From Cycas panzhihuaensis (taxonomy: Eukaryota; Cycadophyta): 64,000 bases of DNA. The stretch covers positions 34,913,741 to 34,977,740 of the forward strand of contig CM041465.1 of the NCBI GenBank assembly GCA_023213395.1. Direction: 5' to 3'. Shown one piece after another: positions 49,151-60,879 of this stretch (the stretch's first letter is position 1; each line of letters starts with the position of its first letter). Made by a program: the position numbers and the translations under genes. A model generated the notes under the pieces. That model was not told the origin of the DNA, made no database searches, and saw only the letters and a list, made by a program, of their open reading frames with translations.

Positions 49151-49615
49151 GTAATGAACTCCTTAAGTTTAAGAGTCCTTCAATAAGTTGAAGAAAGCCT
49201 TAATATCAACACATATTCTTGCTCTACTAATGTTTGATAAACCTTTTATCTTGTATAGTTCATCTATAAAAGAATCGTTAGTGGGTATGTTAGCACAAGA
49301 GGATGACTTTGGTAAAGAACAAGTGATATATTTAATAAGTAGGACTTTAGTGGTTGATGAATGTTAGTATGGTCTTCTTGAAAAGAATGCCTTACTTTAA
49401 TCTTTACCACTAAGAAGTTATGACATTATCTTCTTACTAATAAGGTCCATCTTATTGTTCAATCTGATCCTATTAGATATTTTCTTACCAAAACTAATCT
49501 TACTAGGTAACTAAGTAAATGGTCCTTATTACTATAAGAATTTAACTTTCATATTGTCAATAGAAAATATAAGAAAGGTATGGTCATCATTGAGATCATA
49601 TCGATGCTCCTCTCC
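49151..49615 (+). pseudogene. pol: Gypsy-2 first RNase H
   Basis: KPFILYSSSIKESLVGMLAQ, EDDFGKEQVIYLISRTLVVD, YGLLEKNALL-SL, then SDPIRYFLTK and EFNFHIVNRKYKKGMVIIEI. This is the ordinary gypsy RNase H that follows RT. The first catalytic Asp (usual Y-x-D/T-A-S-D) is not recognisable. Confidence 0.8.
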
Positions 49616-50770
49616 TAATCCTACCAAACAACCTATTGATGATACTCTTCGGATGAGCATGTTCTCCATGTCCAAGTTATCCCTTGATGATCCATGGTAT
49701 GGAGAAATTAAATCATATCTTCACGATCAATCTTTCCCTTCTTCTTCTATGTCTAAGAAGAAGATGAATTTAAAATGTTGTTATATATTATCTCTTACTT
49801 GATGATGTACTTTATAAATGTTCTTTTGATAGAATTTTATTGAGATACCTTTCTCCCATGAAACACTTATAGCCTTGATGGAATCCCATGAAGGAGCGTG
49901 TGGTGGATATTTTGGTGGTTGATCAATGCCTAACATATTCTTCGTATGGGTTATTATTGGCCCACCTTATTTAAAGATGTTTATTCCATGTATAAAAATG
50001 TCAATCCCATCGACCTTAATACACAAACCTACACATGAATTGAAATCAATTATCTCACCTTAGCATTTCTCCCAATGGAGTTTTGATCTCATTGGTCAAT
50101 TTTTTTTAGCATCATCTAACAGTCATAAGTTTATTATAACTACAACTAAATACTTTACTAAATAGAGAGAAGTTATTATGTTAGTCAACACTCTTTGGAA
50201 GATTATTATCATATTCATTTTTTAGCATATCATATGTATATTTAGAGTACGAGATATTATTATTACCAATAATGTGATTTCATTTTATAATCCCCATGTT
50301 AGTGAAGTGTGTAATAGATTCCATGTTACTCATAGATTGTTAGCCCTTATCACCCTCAAGTGAATGGCTAAATTAAATCCTTTAATAAAACTTTAGCCAA
50401 AATAGTCACAACCTCTCATAGAGAATTGCATGTTTAACTATTTCATGCATTATGAGATTATAAAATCTTGATTAGAAATGTTATAGGCATGACACTATTT
50501 TCTAGATGAGACTTATCTACATGCTTTACAAAATAATGTAGCATATAAGGCTATGATTCAAGCTACATAATAGGTAGCTTAGGCCCAGAAAGTTTCATAT
50601 TAGCAATAAAGTATTGAAGTTAGAATACCTCCATAATAAACAATGGAAGTATTCTCCTAAGTAGGTTGGTCCTTATCTAGTAATCAAAGATTTAAATAAT
50701 TGAGTCTATCGAATCTCAACAATGGAAGGTTTAGAATTTAAAAAGTTTGTAAACTCCTAATATTTGAGGA
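49616..50770 (+). pseudogene. int: Gypsy-2 integrase
   Basis: N-terminal segment DPWYGEIKSYLHDQSFPSSS (49,554-49,802), FDRILLRYLSPMKH, the zinc region HEGACGGYFGG, core WSFDLIGQFFLASSNSHKFI (first Asp at about 50,085), IIITNNVISFYNP (Asn for second Asp), VNG-IKSFNKTLAKIV (Lys for catalytic Glu), and C-terminal KVGPYLV-like and YLRKFYT. Two of three catalytic residues are lost, both explained by G-to-A. Confidence 0.8.
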
Positions 50771-51814
50771 AATTTTATACTTAGTAGCATTCCTTGTCTC
50801 TATAATAAGGATAAACTATAGCTCCAAAACTTCTTTTCTTGTCTAATGAGCTAAAACTATAGGTAGTTGTTTTTAAGTTTTTTCTTATCTTCTCTTGATT
50901 TATTCTTGCTTTCATAAATATTTTACTCACGATCATATAAGTTTATTGCTCATTCTAGTATATGTATTGATTGAGAGTGCTCTTCTTTTAGGGTTTATTT
51001 TTTTCTCTTTTGAGCTCTGTGCTCGAGAGAATTTGGGCCCCTAGCCTTGTCATTTATCTTTATCCTTAAAAAAAGAGATTAGTTCATCAGCTTTATATAT
51101 TCTGTTATTTAGATTATACTTCTACTTACTAGTCCTTCATCATGAGGATTCTTTCTTAGTCATATATCACCTACTATTTAATCTTTATTATTTTTTATCC
51201 TCAATTCTCTCTATCTATATTGTAAATTGAGTACTCATTATATCACCTTCCTTTTATATTTGGAACACTTTGTGATTTTGATTTCCCTTCTTTCCTATGG
51301 TTCAACCCTAAAGGAGATTAGCCTCATTTATCTTGGGTTCTATTGAAAAGGATAAACCCTTTTTGTATTGAGTTAAAGAACTCCAACATTGGATGGTTAA
51401 AAAACTTTTCTTATAAATATTAAAAGGTAAAGGCAAAGAAAAATTAATTAAAAAGACTTAAAAAGAAAGTAAAGAACAAAAGCAAAAGTATATTATTGTC
51501 ATCTATTGTAATCTAAGACATGTCGCGTGACGACTTCATCCATACATATCTATGTAATAGGTTGGGTTCATTTGGATAAATCATTCAACATGTTTAGGTA
51601 TAACTATTTGGGTCCACCATGGCCTCAGTTATGATTAAACCTTGGTTGATACCTTTTGTTCTTATTCATCATAGCTATCTCAATTATGATTTTTTCTTTT
51701 TTCTTAATATAGTCAAAACTAATCTCATTCACTATCATCTCCTTATTGATTAATTATTACACCTTCTTTCATTGATTACATTATCTCCAAATACTACTCC
51801 TATCTTCCTCTGGC
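50771..51814 (+). other. Gypsy-2 segment between integrase and second RNase H
   Basis: About 1 kb with no recognised domain. It includes a Lys-rich stretch (about 51,420-51,490, KKT-KESKEQKQKY) and a degraded conserved-looking run LFFSLLSSVLERIW. It could be a third ORF or a linker. Confidence 0.4.
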
Positions 51815-52215
51815 ATTGAGCATATTCACTGATGGAGATAGTAGAGGTAACCCATGACCATTTTCTATTGGTTAGGTGATCTATGGATAATCAAAAAATC
51901 CTCTCCTCTATGCTGGCCTATTTATACCTAGAGTAACTAATAATAAAGTTGAATATTCAGCGATCATTGAATTCTTATCGATATCTCTCACTCTTATCAC
52001 GGGTCCATCATCATATATTCTAATTCTTAAATTGTAGTCTACCGACTAGTTGGGATATATCAAGTGCACTCTTTATGACTCCTCCTCCACCATTAGGCTT
52101 TATTATTGTTATCATTATTTTCTTCAGTTATGATCTAGTATGTCCCTTATTCCCTTAATGCTAAAGCTAATATTCTTGTCTCTTCTATCTTGGATGATTA
52201 TTTTGATTAACTTTC
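51815..52215 (+). pseudogene. Gypsy-2 second, archaeal-type RNase H (aRNH)
   Basis: Motifs in order: IFTDGDSRGNP (first catalytic Asp 51,831-51,833), then NPLLYAGLFIPRVTNNKVEY with SAIIEFL (catalytic Glu 51,951-51,953), SNS-IVVYRLVGIYQVHS (usual gDSxLVVxQLxGxYxV, with Asn for Asp, 52,022-52,024), and VPYSLNAKANILVSSILDDY (usual IPRxxNxxADxLA, with Asn for Asp). The first two share a frame; a shift precedes the third. This is the type I RNase H fold of the archaeal/plant kind known as the extra RNase H of Tat elements, here found after integrase. Confidence 0.85.
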
Positions 52216-52850
52216 ATCTTTTGGCTGGGGACACCTTACTCAAGAACAAGTATAAACTACCACTCTGTAAAGAGTATACACTACTAGTTTTTGAAGATAA
52301 AGGTCTAAGTAGTATGAAGGTTAAGATTATAGATTTAAGAATAAAATGAAGTGTTTAAAAGGATAGACCCACATAGGAATCTTAGGCCATAAAAGGATCT
52401 TGGTAGGGGCAAGATCCTAAAAGCTCTTATCCTAGAAGAAGCCAATGAGAAATTAAATATACTTGGAAAACTAATTGTTTATCGAGTGAGATTAATTCTT
52501 TTATTATGTAAACAACATGTTTTCTTTATGATATATTATATGAATATGGATTTTACTCTATATTTATATAATCTGTGAGGAGTATGATGTGAATCATGTG
52601 AGTTTTTTCTTTTGAGAAATATACATTATTCCATCTTTTATTTTATAAACCTATTATTGTTTGTTTTAGGTGGTTTTATGTTTATAAAAATAGAATTACT
52701 AATCCTTTCATCTACTCTCTTTTATCTTTTATTCATTTTCTATCCTTTATTACTCATAATATTTTTCGTTTAAAACCTCTTTGCACTCTGGAATGAGTAT
52801 AAACTACTATGTAATTTCTTGCAACACCTTTTAAGAATGTGCATCCTTGT
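52216..52850 (+). other. Gypsy-2 3' region, unassigned
   Basis: AT-rich, no known domain; tail of the last frame (52,140-52,349), then non-coding DNA up to the gap. The polypurine tract and 3' LTR may lie here or in the gap. Confidence 0.35.
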
Positions 52851-53350
52851 NNNNNNNNNNNNNNNNNNNNNNNNNNNNNNNNNNNNNNNNNNNNNNNNNN
52901 NNNNNNNNNNNNNNNNNNNNNNNNNNNNNNNNNNNNNNNNNNNNNNNNNNNNNNNNNNNNNNNNNNNNNNNNNNNNNNNNNNNNNNNNNNNNNNNNNNNN
53001 NNNNNNNNNNNNNNNNNNNNNNNNNNNNNNNNNNNNNNNNNNNNNNNNNNNNNNNNNNNNNNNNNNNNNNNNNNNNNNNNNNNNNNNNNNNNNNNNNNNN
53101 NNNNNNNNNNNNNNNNNNNNNNNNNNNNNNNNNNNNNNNNNNNNNNNNNNNNNNNNNNNNNNNNNNNNNNNNNNNNNNNNNNNNNNNNNNNNNNNNNNNN
53201 NNNNNNNNNNNNNNNNNNNNNNNNNNNNNNNNNNNNNNNNNNNNNNNNNNNNNNNNNNNNNNNNNNNNNNNNNNNNNNNNNNNNNNNNNNNNNNNNNNNN
53301 NNNNNNNNNNNNNNNNNNNNNNNNNNNNNNNNNNNNNNNNNNNNNNNNNN
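52851..53350. other. Assembly gap (500 N)
   Basis: Exactly 500 unknown bases, a conventional scaffold gap of unspecified true size. Long frames that span it are meaningless. Confidence 1.
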
Positions 53351-54772
53351 TTATCGTGATTATCCTAATTAGAGTAGTCGTAGTATAGGGCTTAACTGTC
53401 CCTCCGCTTACTATTCTAGGCTTAAGACTGCATCTCCAAGATGAAACTCGGCACCTCCTTAGGGCTCTTGCACTTTAGCCAACCTTGGTCTATTTCAACT
53501 AAGGTGAATGCGCGTGCAAGTCAAGAATCGCTGAGTAGATTATAGGATGAGATTCCTTTTAGAATAAGTGTAAGATGTTTCTATATAACCGAAAACCGAA
53601 ATGAAATGTTGCCAAATGAGCTTACTTATTTTTGTGCTTGCCTTTGTTGTTGTTGTTACTTTATGTGATGCTTTATGCTATGTGTGCAACAGAAAAAGTA
53701 TGCTAGATTTAGTAGGGGAACTGCATGTTGCCTCCAATCCAAGGTTTCTCTCGCTTAAGATAATGTTTCCAAATATGATTGGAAGTTTGACAAAAAGCCA
53801 CAATGGGCTAAAAATTAGATCAATCCAGCCACTAAATGCCAATTTTCTAAGTTTATATACATGATATTTTGCCATATTTTATGATTTTTTCACAAAATTT
53901 ATAAATAATAATAAATAAGCATAATTCTTTAAAATTATAAATATGAAGGCCTCAAATGATGAAATCTAAATTTATGATAGAAGGAAAAGTGCTCAAAATA
54001 TCAAGCTCGATAGGTTGTGGAAGTTATATTTCAAAGAATAAAACATTTTCACCCAAAAAGCACCAAAGCAAAATCCTTCCCGATCAACTGCTCCTTAATC
54101 TAAACTTTAATATGTCAAAAGTTACATTTTACATGTACATGAAATTTTCTTTCCGTCGACCATCTACAAAATCTACCAAAACATTGCCCAAAATGCCCTT
54201 GCAATGTACTTGGGTTGAGTAGTAAAATCAACAAATCGTGAGAAACCCATAGATCCTCACTTAACTAGTGGATGAAATTCTGATGAGATTTATCTTAAAC
54301 TGATCCTAATACATAAATATACTAGATCCCATAATAAAATTTTTATATTTTGGCTTTATAATTAGCTGATTTCACTGAAAAGTGCTTTAAATCACTTATC
54401 TACAAAATTTACCCTTTTTCATAGCTAAACTCAATCGTTTCAAGTTTAATATGAAGTTTCTATAAGACAAAAATGATCCTCTAGCCAAGCAGACCTTTGT
54501 ATGCCAAATTTCATCAAAATCGAGATGGTCAAATTTTTATAAAATATTGGGCCTTAATGCTTCTAGGATTGTTCTAGTAGTTGAACGGCTTCAAAACCTA
54601 TATCTCTTTACCTCTAAATTTTTGCACACATATATAAAGCAACAACATACAAAATACTATAATTTTAAGGTCTCAAGACGTTAAAAATAATGAATGCACT
54701 CTCAATTTACATTAAAGGTGAAAGAGATGCAAAATGACTCCATGCAAGTGGGATGGAGTGAATAGATCCTCT
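53351..54772 (-). other. Copia A leader, second copy
   Basis: Matches 16,135-17,582 with many small indels and substitutions, especially near the gap. An 87-codon plus-strand frame at 53,601-53,864 (MKCCQMSLLIFVLAFVVVV) is not conserved in the first copy beyond its start and is not a gene. Confidence 0.85.
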
Positions 54773-54786
54773 AGCTCGATACCACA

Positions 54787-55042
54787 TGAAGGAAGGATGG
54801 ATCTAGGAGATAAATTACTCATATGCACACAATGGTAATGGAGAATGAATAGAAGATGAAATAAGATATGAGAGCAAGCTTGAGGTGAGAATGAATAATG
54901 ACTCCTCCTTGAGATTTTGCCTTTTATTGAGGGTGAGCATTAGGGTTAGGATTCTCCCGCCTAATGACGTGACCTAAATACATCTAAATGCACAAAGTGC
55001 ATTTCATTAAGAGACTAATGCTAATAATATATCCTAACGTCA
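54787..55042 (-). repeat. Copia A 5' LTR, second copy
   Basis: Matches 17,597-17,863 with small deletions (256 bases against 267). The adjacent primer site reads gctcgatacca (54,775-54,784), missing a base of gctctgatacca. Confidence 0.85.
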
Positions 55043-55262
55043 CATATTAAAGAAAAATAAATTATCTATTAGTCAAATGATGGAACAATAATATATGTTA
55101 TGTTTGATAGTAGTGAATATAAAATTAATTATGAGTTAAATAATGACATGATTGTAATAAATGGTTAAATAACTTAGGATATATTATTCAAACTTATAAT
55201 TTCTCCATCAACTCAAGTCTTAAATTCTTCAATTATTGATAATAGTATTCTTTGGCATCATC
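55043..55262 (+). pseudogene. pol: Copia C fragment 1, second copy
   Basis: Nearly identical to 17,864-18,083. Confidence 0.8.
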
Positions 55263-55586
55263 TATTAGGAAACACCAGATATGCAAATAGGATGCTAAGA
55301 ATATTTATGTATACAAATGACTCAAATAGAATAAGAACATGGGATAAATAGATTTAACATGGGAACCTTTCGTGAAACCCAAATACGTAATATATTATTA
55401 CATTTTACAAATCAATTTTATAATACAATGGAATTTGATCTATATTTATAGATCATAAGTGCCTTGAATGCTTAATATTCGTAGTTATATATGTCACCAT
55501 AATACAATATTACATCAATATTATTCATACAATATTATACTACATGTTTATATTAGTCAGTAAGTGGTTATAATACCACTCTAACA
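55263..55586 (-). repeat. Copia B 3' LTR, second copy
   Basis: tattaggaaacacc to ccactctaaca, a few bases shorter than 18,084-18,413. Confidence 0.9.
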
Positions 55587-57357
55587 TCCCCTTTTAATAT
55601 AAATATGGGGTCTTGAAATCTTCTTAGGTATTTGTCTATCTCTTTATCCTTATCGATAAATCCCCCCTCAAAGATAACCTTGTTGAACCCCAATTTATAC
55701 GAATATTAATACAGTAATCTTTAGTAAGAGCTTGGTGAACATGTCTTTAAGTTGATCTTCACTTGGATAAAATCCAACCAGCATCTTCCCTTATCTGATC
55801 TGCTCTCGAATGTAATGGTATTATGCCTCATATGTGCTTGATTCATTAGAAATATCTCTAATAGTTCTTATAACCATACATCTCTCTCTCTCATTGATAC
55901 TTAGTCTGTAATACTCAACCTATTTTCATCACTAAACCAAAAGGTTGAGCCACTTAAGCTATGTAGATTTCTTCTTCAAGTCTTTATTAAGGAATGTTGA
56001 TATAACATTTATTTGATGTGACTCTAACCATCTATAGCTGTTAAAGTAAGGATCAGTCAGACTGATAAGCATATAGAGACTAATGCAAATGTCTCCTCAT
56101 AATTAAATCCTTCTTTTTGCTTGAAATCTTATATATCAAGTTTTGCCAACCTACAAATCAACTAAGTTCTTTAAGGGAGGTAAGAAACCAAATCCCATAT
56201 ATATCACTCCTCTATTATAACTCTCTATTGTGAATCTCCTTTCGTTGGAATATTGGTATTCATCACAAGTCCTCGACATGCTAATCCTTGTTCTTAAATC
56301 ATCTTCTAAATCTTCAACCATCACATTGAGTCCTCAATAGTCCTCCTAGCTCACAATGGAATATGTGTTGCAATCTGTGCCTTTTTATATAATGACTTCT
56401 CAATAATACTCCCACTAGGTCCTACTTCCATCTCAAACATAATGTTAGGTAAACAAACCTCTACACCTACTGAATCATGGCTTGAAAAGGGAAGAAATGA
56501 AGGATAAAACCTATAATTCATATGATACCTCATCATGATATATTAATAATTCTTCAAATTGACATCTAGACTAATTACAATACTTTCCCCTTGTAGATAA
56601 CATGATTTGTAAGTTTTGTTTATACAAATAGATTCCAAACCTTGTAATCCTATTGTTGTGATCTTTGTCTAAGATGTGTGCACTCTAAGGGACCTGAATA
56701 TGTAATGGAAGGCTTCTAATCAATCCAACATAACTCAGGGGAAAATACCACGAACAACCTCAATAGGTACTTGTTAAATAGTTATCACAATAACTTCTGC
56801 CAAAGGACATGAGAGGTAAAAACCGTCCAATGCACTAAAGCACCTCTACATCTACATCACTATACCATTCTTCACTTACAAAACAATCTTATGAGGTTCA
56901 TAGGACAACCAACTATCATTTATACTATGAAAAAGGTAGAACTGATTTTAAGGCTTCTTATCATATACCTTTTTATTAACACTTCAAATTTATCATAAAC
57001 ATACACTTGCAAATTTACACCATACTTGTTTAGACATGCACAACATCTTTATAATAAATGAATCATACTTTTATAATAAGTATACAATGATCCATTACCA
57101 CAACATTGTTTACTCACCCTATAACTCAGATTCCATAAAACTTGCCCATTCTCACCCTTCTATCAATTAATGAACATACACTGATGTTGATAACTCACTT
57201 AATAATCATGGCCAATATCCCTTTGCCCATTAATCTTGCCCTCTTATCAATTAGTGATAATTCACTGCTATTGATAACTCATTCCTAATAAACTCTCTCA
57301 TGTAATCACATGCAAGAGAGCATATCATCGACAAATAGTCACTCACTTTGCCATCAT

Positions 57358-58262
<905 letters not shown>

Positions 58263-59561
58263 ACTACACCCTCTTGAAATAAAACCCCAAATTATATCAC
58301 CTCAAAGGTAATTTATTAACAAAGGGCTTCAACATATATAAAATAAATTAATACAATAATTAATATTTCAAAGTGACTTTATAAGACTTCTCCAATCAAT
58401 GACCAATTTAAATTATCAAATACGACTTTATTAATGTGAGAAATCAAGGGCAACATCAACTACCTCAATGGCGAGCGATATATAAACAATGGTAAAATCA
58501 TGATATGATGTTGGTATATTAATATTTTTCAACAACCCACTTTAATAAATATGAAAACTGGCAATATCAAATTTCAACAGAAATTAAGCAATGGTCACAT
58601 AATATATGTATCACTTCGAAAGGTGACATTCCAAATATTGCAATCAATTAATATCAATGATGTTGGGCAATAAATACATGATGAATACTCGATTTCCTAG
58701 CTATAAATATTTCCCATGACTTCATAATGATTAACAATGGGAAATTGAAATAATTGCATTTGGGCATTAAAATATATCATAGTTGATCAATATATTTTAA
58801 CGATGACTATATTATAAATATGGGTAATTCAAATATTAAAGAAATACCTATGCATATTCTCTCATGGAAATCTATGAATATTCATGTGACTAAATTCAAT
58901 GCAGCTACTATCTTCATATTAAACTCTGATGCATAGATATCTACAACTATATTCATGATGTCTCTCTCTGTGAGAGTAACTTTTGTGTATATTTTTCTCA
59001 TAGTATGATAAGGGTCTATGCAATCTGTGTCTTCATCCCTTCGTTGCATCTCAATATGTCACAACATAATGACAAACATTTCTCTTGTAATTGCCCACTT
59101 TTGAAATGCATCTTTATATGCATCTCCAATATAAACAATGGTACTAGGGGCTATAATAATACCTATCATGTTTTATGACTACTAACATCATTCTACTAGT
59201 GGCTACACTCCTTAAATCGCTTGTAAACTTAGTGGCAATAAGGATAAATAGATATAATACCTTCATAGGTTTAAAATGGATACAACAACTAGTAAGAAAG
59301 TAAAGCGGAGGACATCGATACTAGCACAAATCAAAACAATACCTTTACTCATTTTCATATCTCCACAAACCATAAAATCCCTACAAAATAGAAAATAGAA
59401 GGTACTAAGATCCGCACACGATCATTACACCTCCATGGTTGTTCTTTTGGTTATTAGATAAGCTAATTCTTAAAGGGTGAGCTAGCATGAATTGACAACC
59501 AATGATCGAATAATTCACCCAACATACACCTAATTGTGTACGTCCTGCCACTCTGATACCA

Positions 59562-59891
59562 TGTTAGGAAACACCAAATATACAAATAGGATACCAAGAA
59601 TATTTATGTATATAAAAGACTTGAATAAAATAAGCACACAAGACAAACATATTTGACATGGGAACCCCTTTAGGAAAAACCCACCATAGAATATATTATC
59701 ATATTTTTATAAATTTGAATATTACAATATAATGAACTTTGATCTATATTTATAGATCATAAGTGCCTTAAATGATTAATATTTAGAGTTACATCCTTTG
59801 GCTTATGATACAATATTACTTCAATATTATTCAAACAATATTATACCACATGTTTACATTAGTCAGTAAGTGGTTTTAATACCCTCTAACA
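59562..59891 (-). repeat. Copia B 5' LTR, second copy
   Basis: tgttaggaaacacc to taccctctaaca, 330 bases, matching 22,408-22,737 almost base for base. Confidence 0.92.
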
Positions 59892-59896
59892 TTATC

Positions 59897-60515
59897 ATTA
59901 TGGTCATCTCAATTATCGTAGACTTGTTACATTAATAAAAGAAGGAAATAGTTAAAGGCCTTATATTAATTCAAGGAAATAATAATATATGTGAAGGTTA
60001 CATTTATTAAAAATAACATAGAGATAGATTTCCAAAATCATAATATCAATCCCGATATCTTTTAGACTTGGTGCATGTTGATATTTATGGTCTTATGAAA
60101 ACTTCATCTCTTAGAAATATAAGATGCTTCATGATTTTGGTTGATGATTTCATAAGATTTAAATTTATCTTATTAAGGAAAAATCTAAAATATTTTAAAG
60201 ATTTATTAAGTTTAGAACAATATCTAAAAGGTAAAGTAGATACACATTACAAATTTCTATTCAAATAATAGTAGAGAATTCATCTCAAATGACTTTAGAG
60301 ATTTTTTTAATAAAATAGGGATAAGAAGATAATTCATAACTCCATATACATTTCAATAAAATGGAATCAGTGAAAGAAAAAATGGAACTATTATTAAAAT
60401 GGCAAGAAGCATGCTCAAAGTGAAAAGAACTTGGTGATGAATTTTTGGTTGAAGTAGTGAATATTATAGTTTATTTGTTAAATAGAAATCCTACTAAAGC
60501 ATTAGTAGACTTAAC
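59897..60515 (+). pseudogene. int: Copia C fragment 2 (integrase), second copy
   Basis: Same as 22,743-23,362 with very few differences; the frame at 60,068-60,268 carries LVHVDIYGLMKTSSLRNIRC. Confidence 0.85.
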
Positions 60516-60879
60516 TGTTGCCTTTGAGGTGTAGAGTGAGAGGATTACAAGTGAGTATATATAATTTCAAAGTGCAAAATAAATTTTGAAATATAAGTTG
60601 GTAGTGTTAAAAACACTAGGGAGGTATTCCCCACCTATAAATAGACTAATTTAGGGAGGCGAAGTGCCTCTACCTGACAAACGTTTAAAATTTAAAAAAA
60701 TATTAAAATATTAAACAATTAATTGAATACTTACCTGTGGTGGCTATGTCAGCTCTTTGAAGACTGCTAGCAGCTATTTGACAATGCTAGGTGCCCTGAG
60801 GTGTCCTAGGGAGGCTCAACATGGCCTTGACGGGTTAGGGTTACATACATGCACTAGTTAATTGGGCATTATCCTTACA
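60516..60879 (-). repeat. Copia D 3' LTR, second copy
   Basis: tgttgcctttgaggtgta to ttatccttaca, 364 bases against 367. Confidence 0.92.

Larger units (their letters stand above)
44100..52850 (+). mobile_element. Tat-like Ty3/gypsy element with dual RNase H (gypsy-2), AT-decayed
   Basis: Plus-strand order: gag (44,170-46,440), protease (46,780-47,090), RT (48,300-49,150), RNase H (49,150-49,610), integrase (49,620-50,770), about 1 kb without known domain, archaeal-type RNase H (51,815-52,215). It aligns with gypsy-1 in gag and protease but is far more AT-rich and full of stops that mostly look like CAA/CAG/CGA/TGG turned into stop codons. The 5' limit is not defined; the 3' end runs into the assembly gap. 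Confidence 0.85.

Noticed and set aside
52819-53388. Open frames of up to 189 codons across 52,851-53,350
   Set aside because: They consist of unknown bases in an assembly gap.
53601-53864. Plus-strand frame with a hydrophobic start, resembling a secreted small protein
   Set aside because: It is antisense to the copia A leader, and the homologous frame in the first copy (from about 16,378) diverges and stops after about 55 codons.
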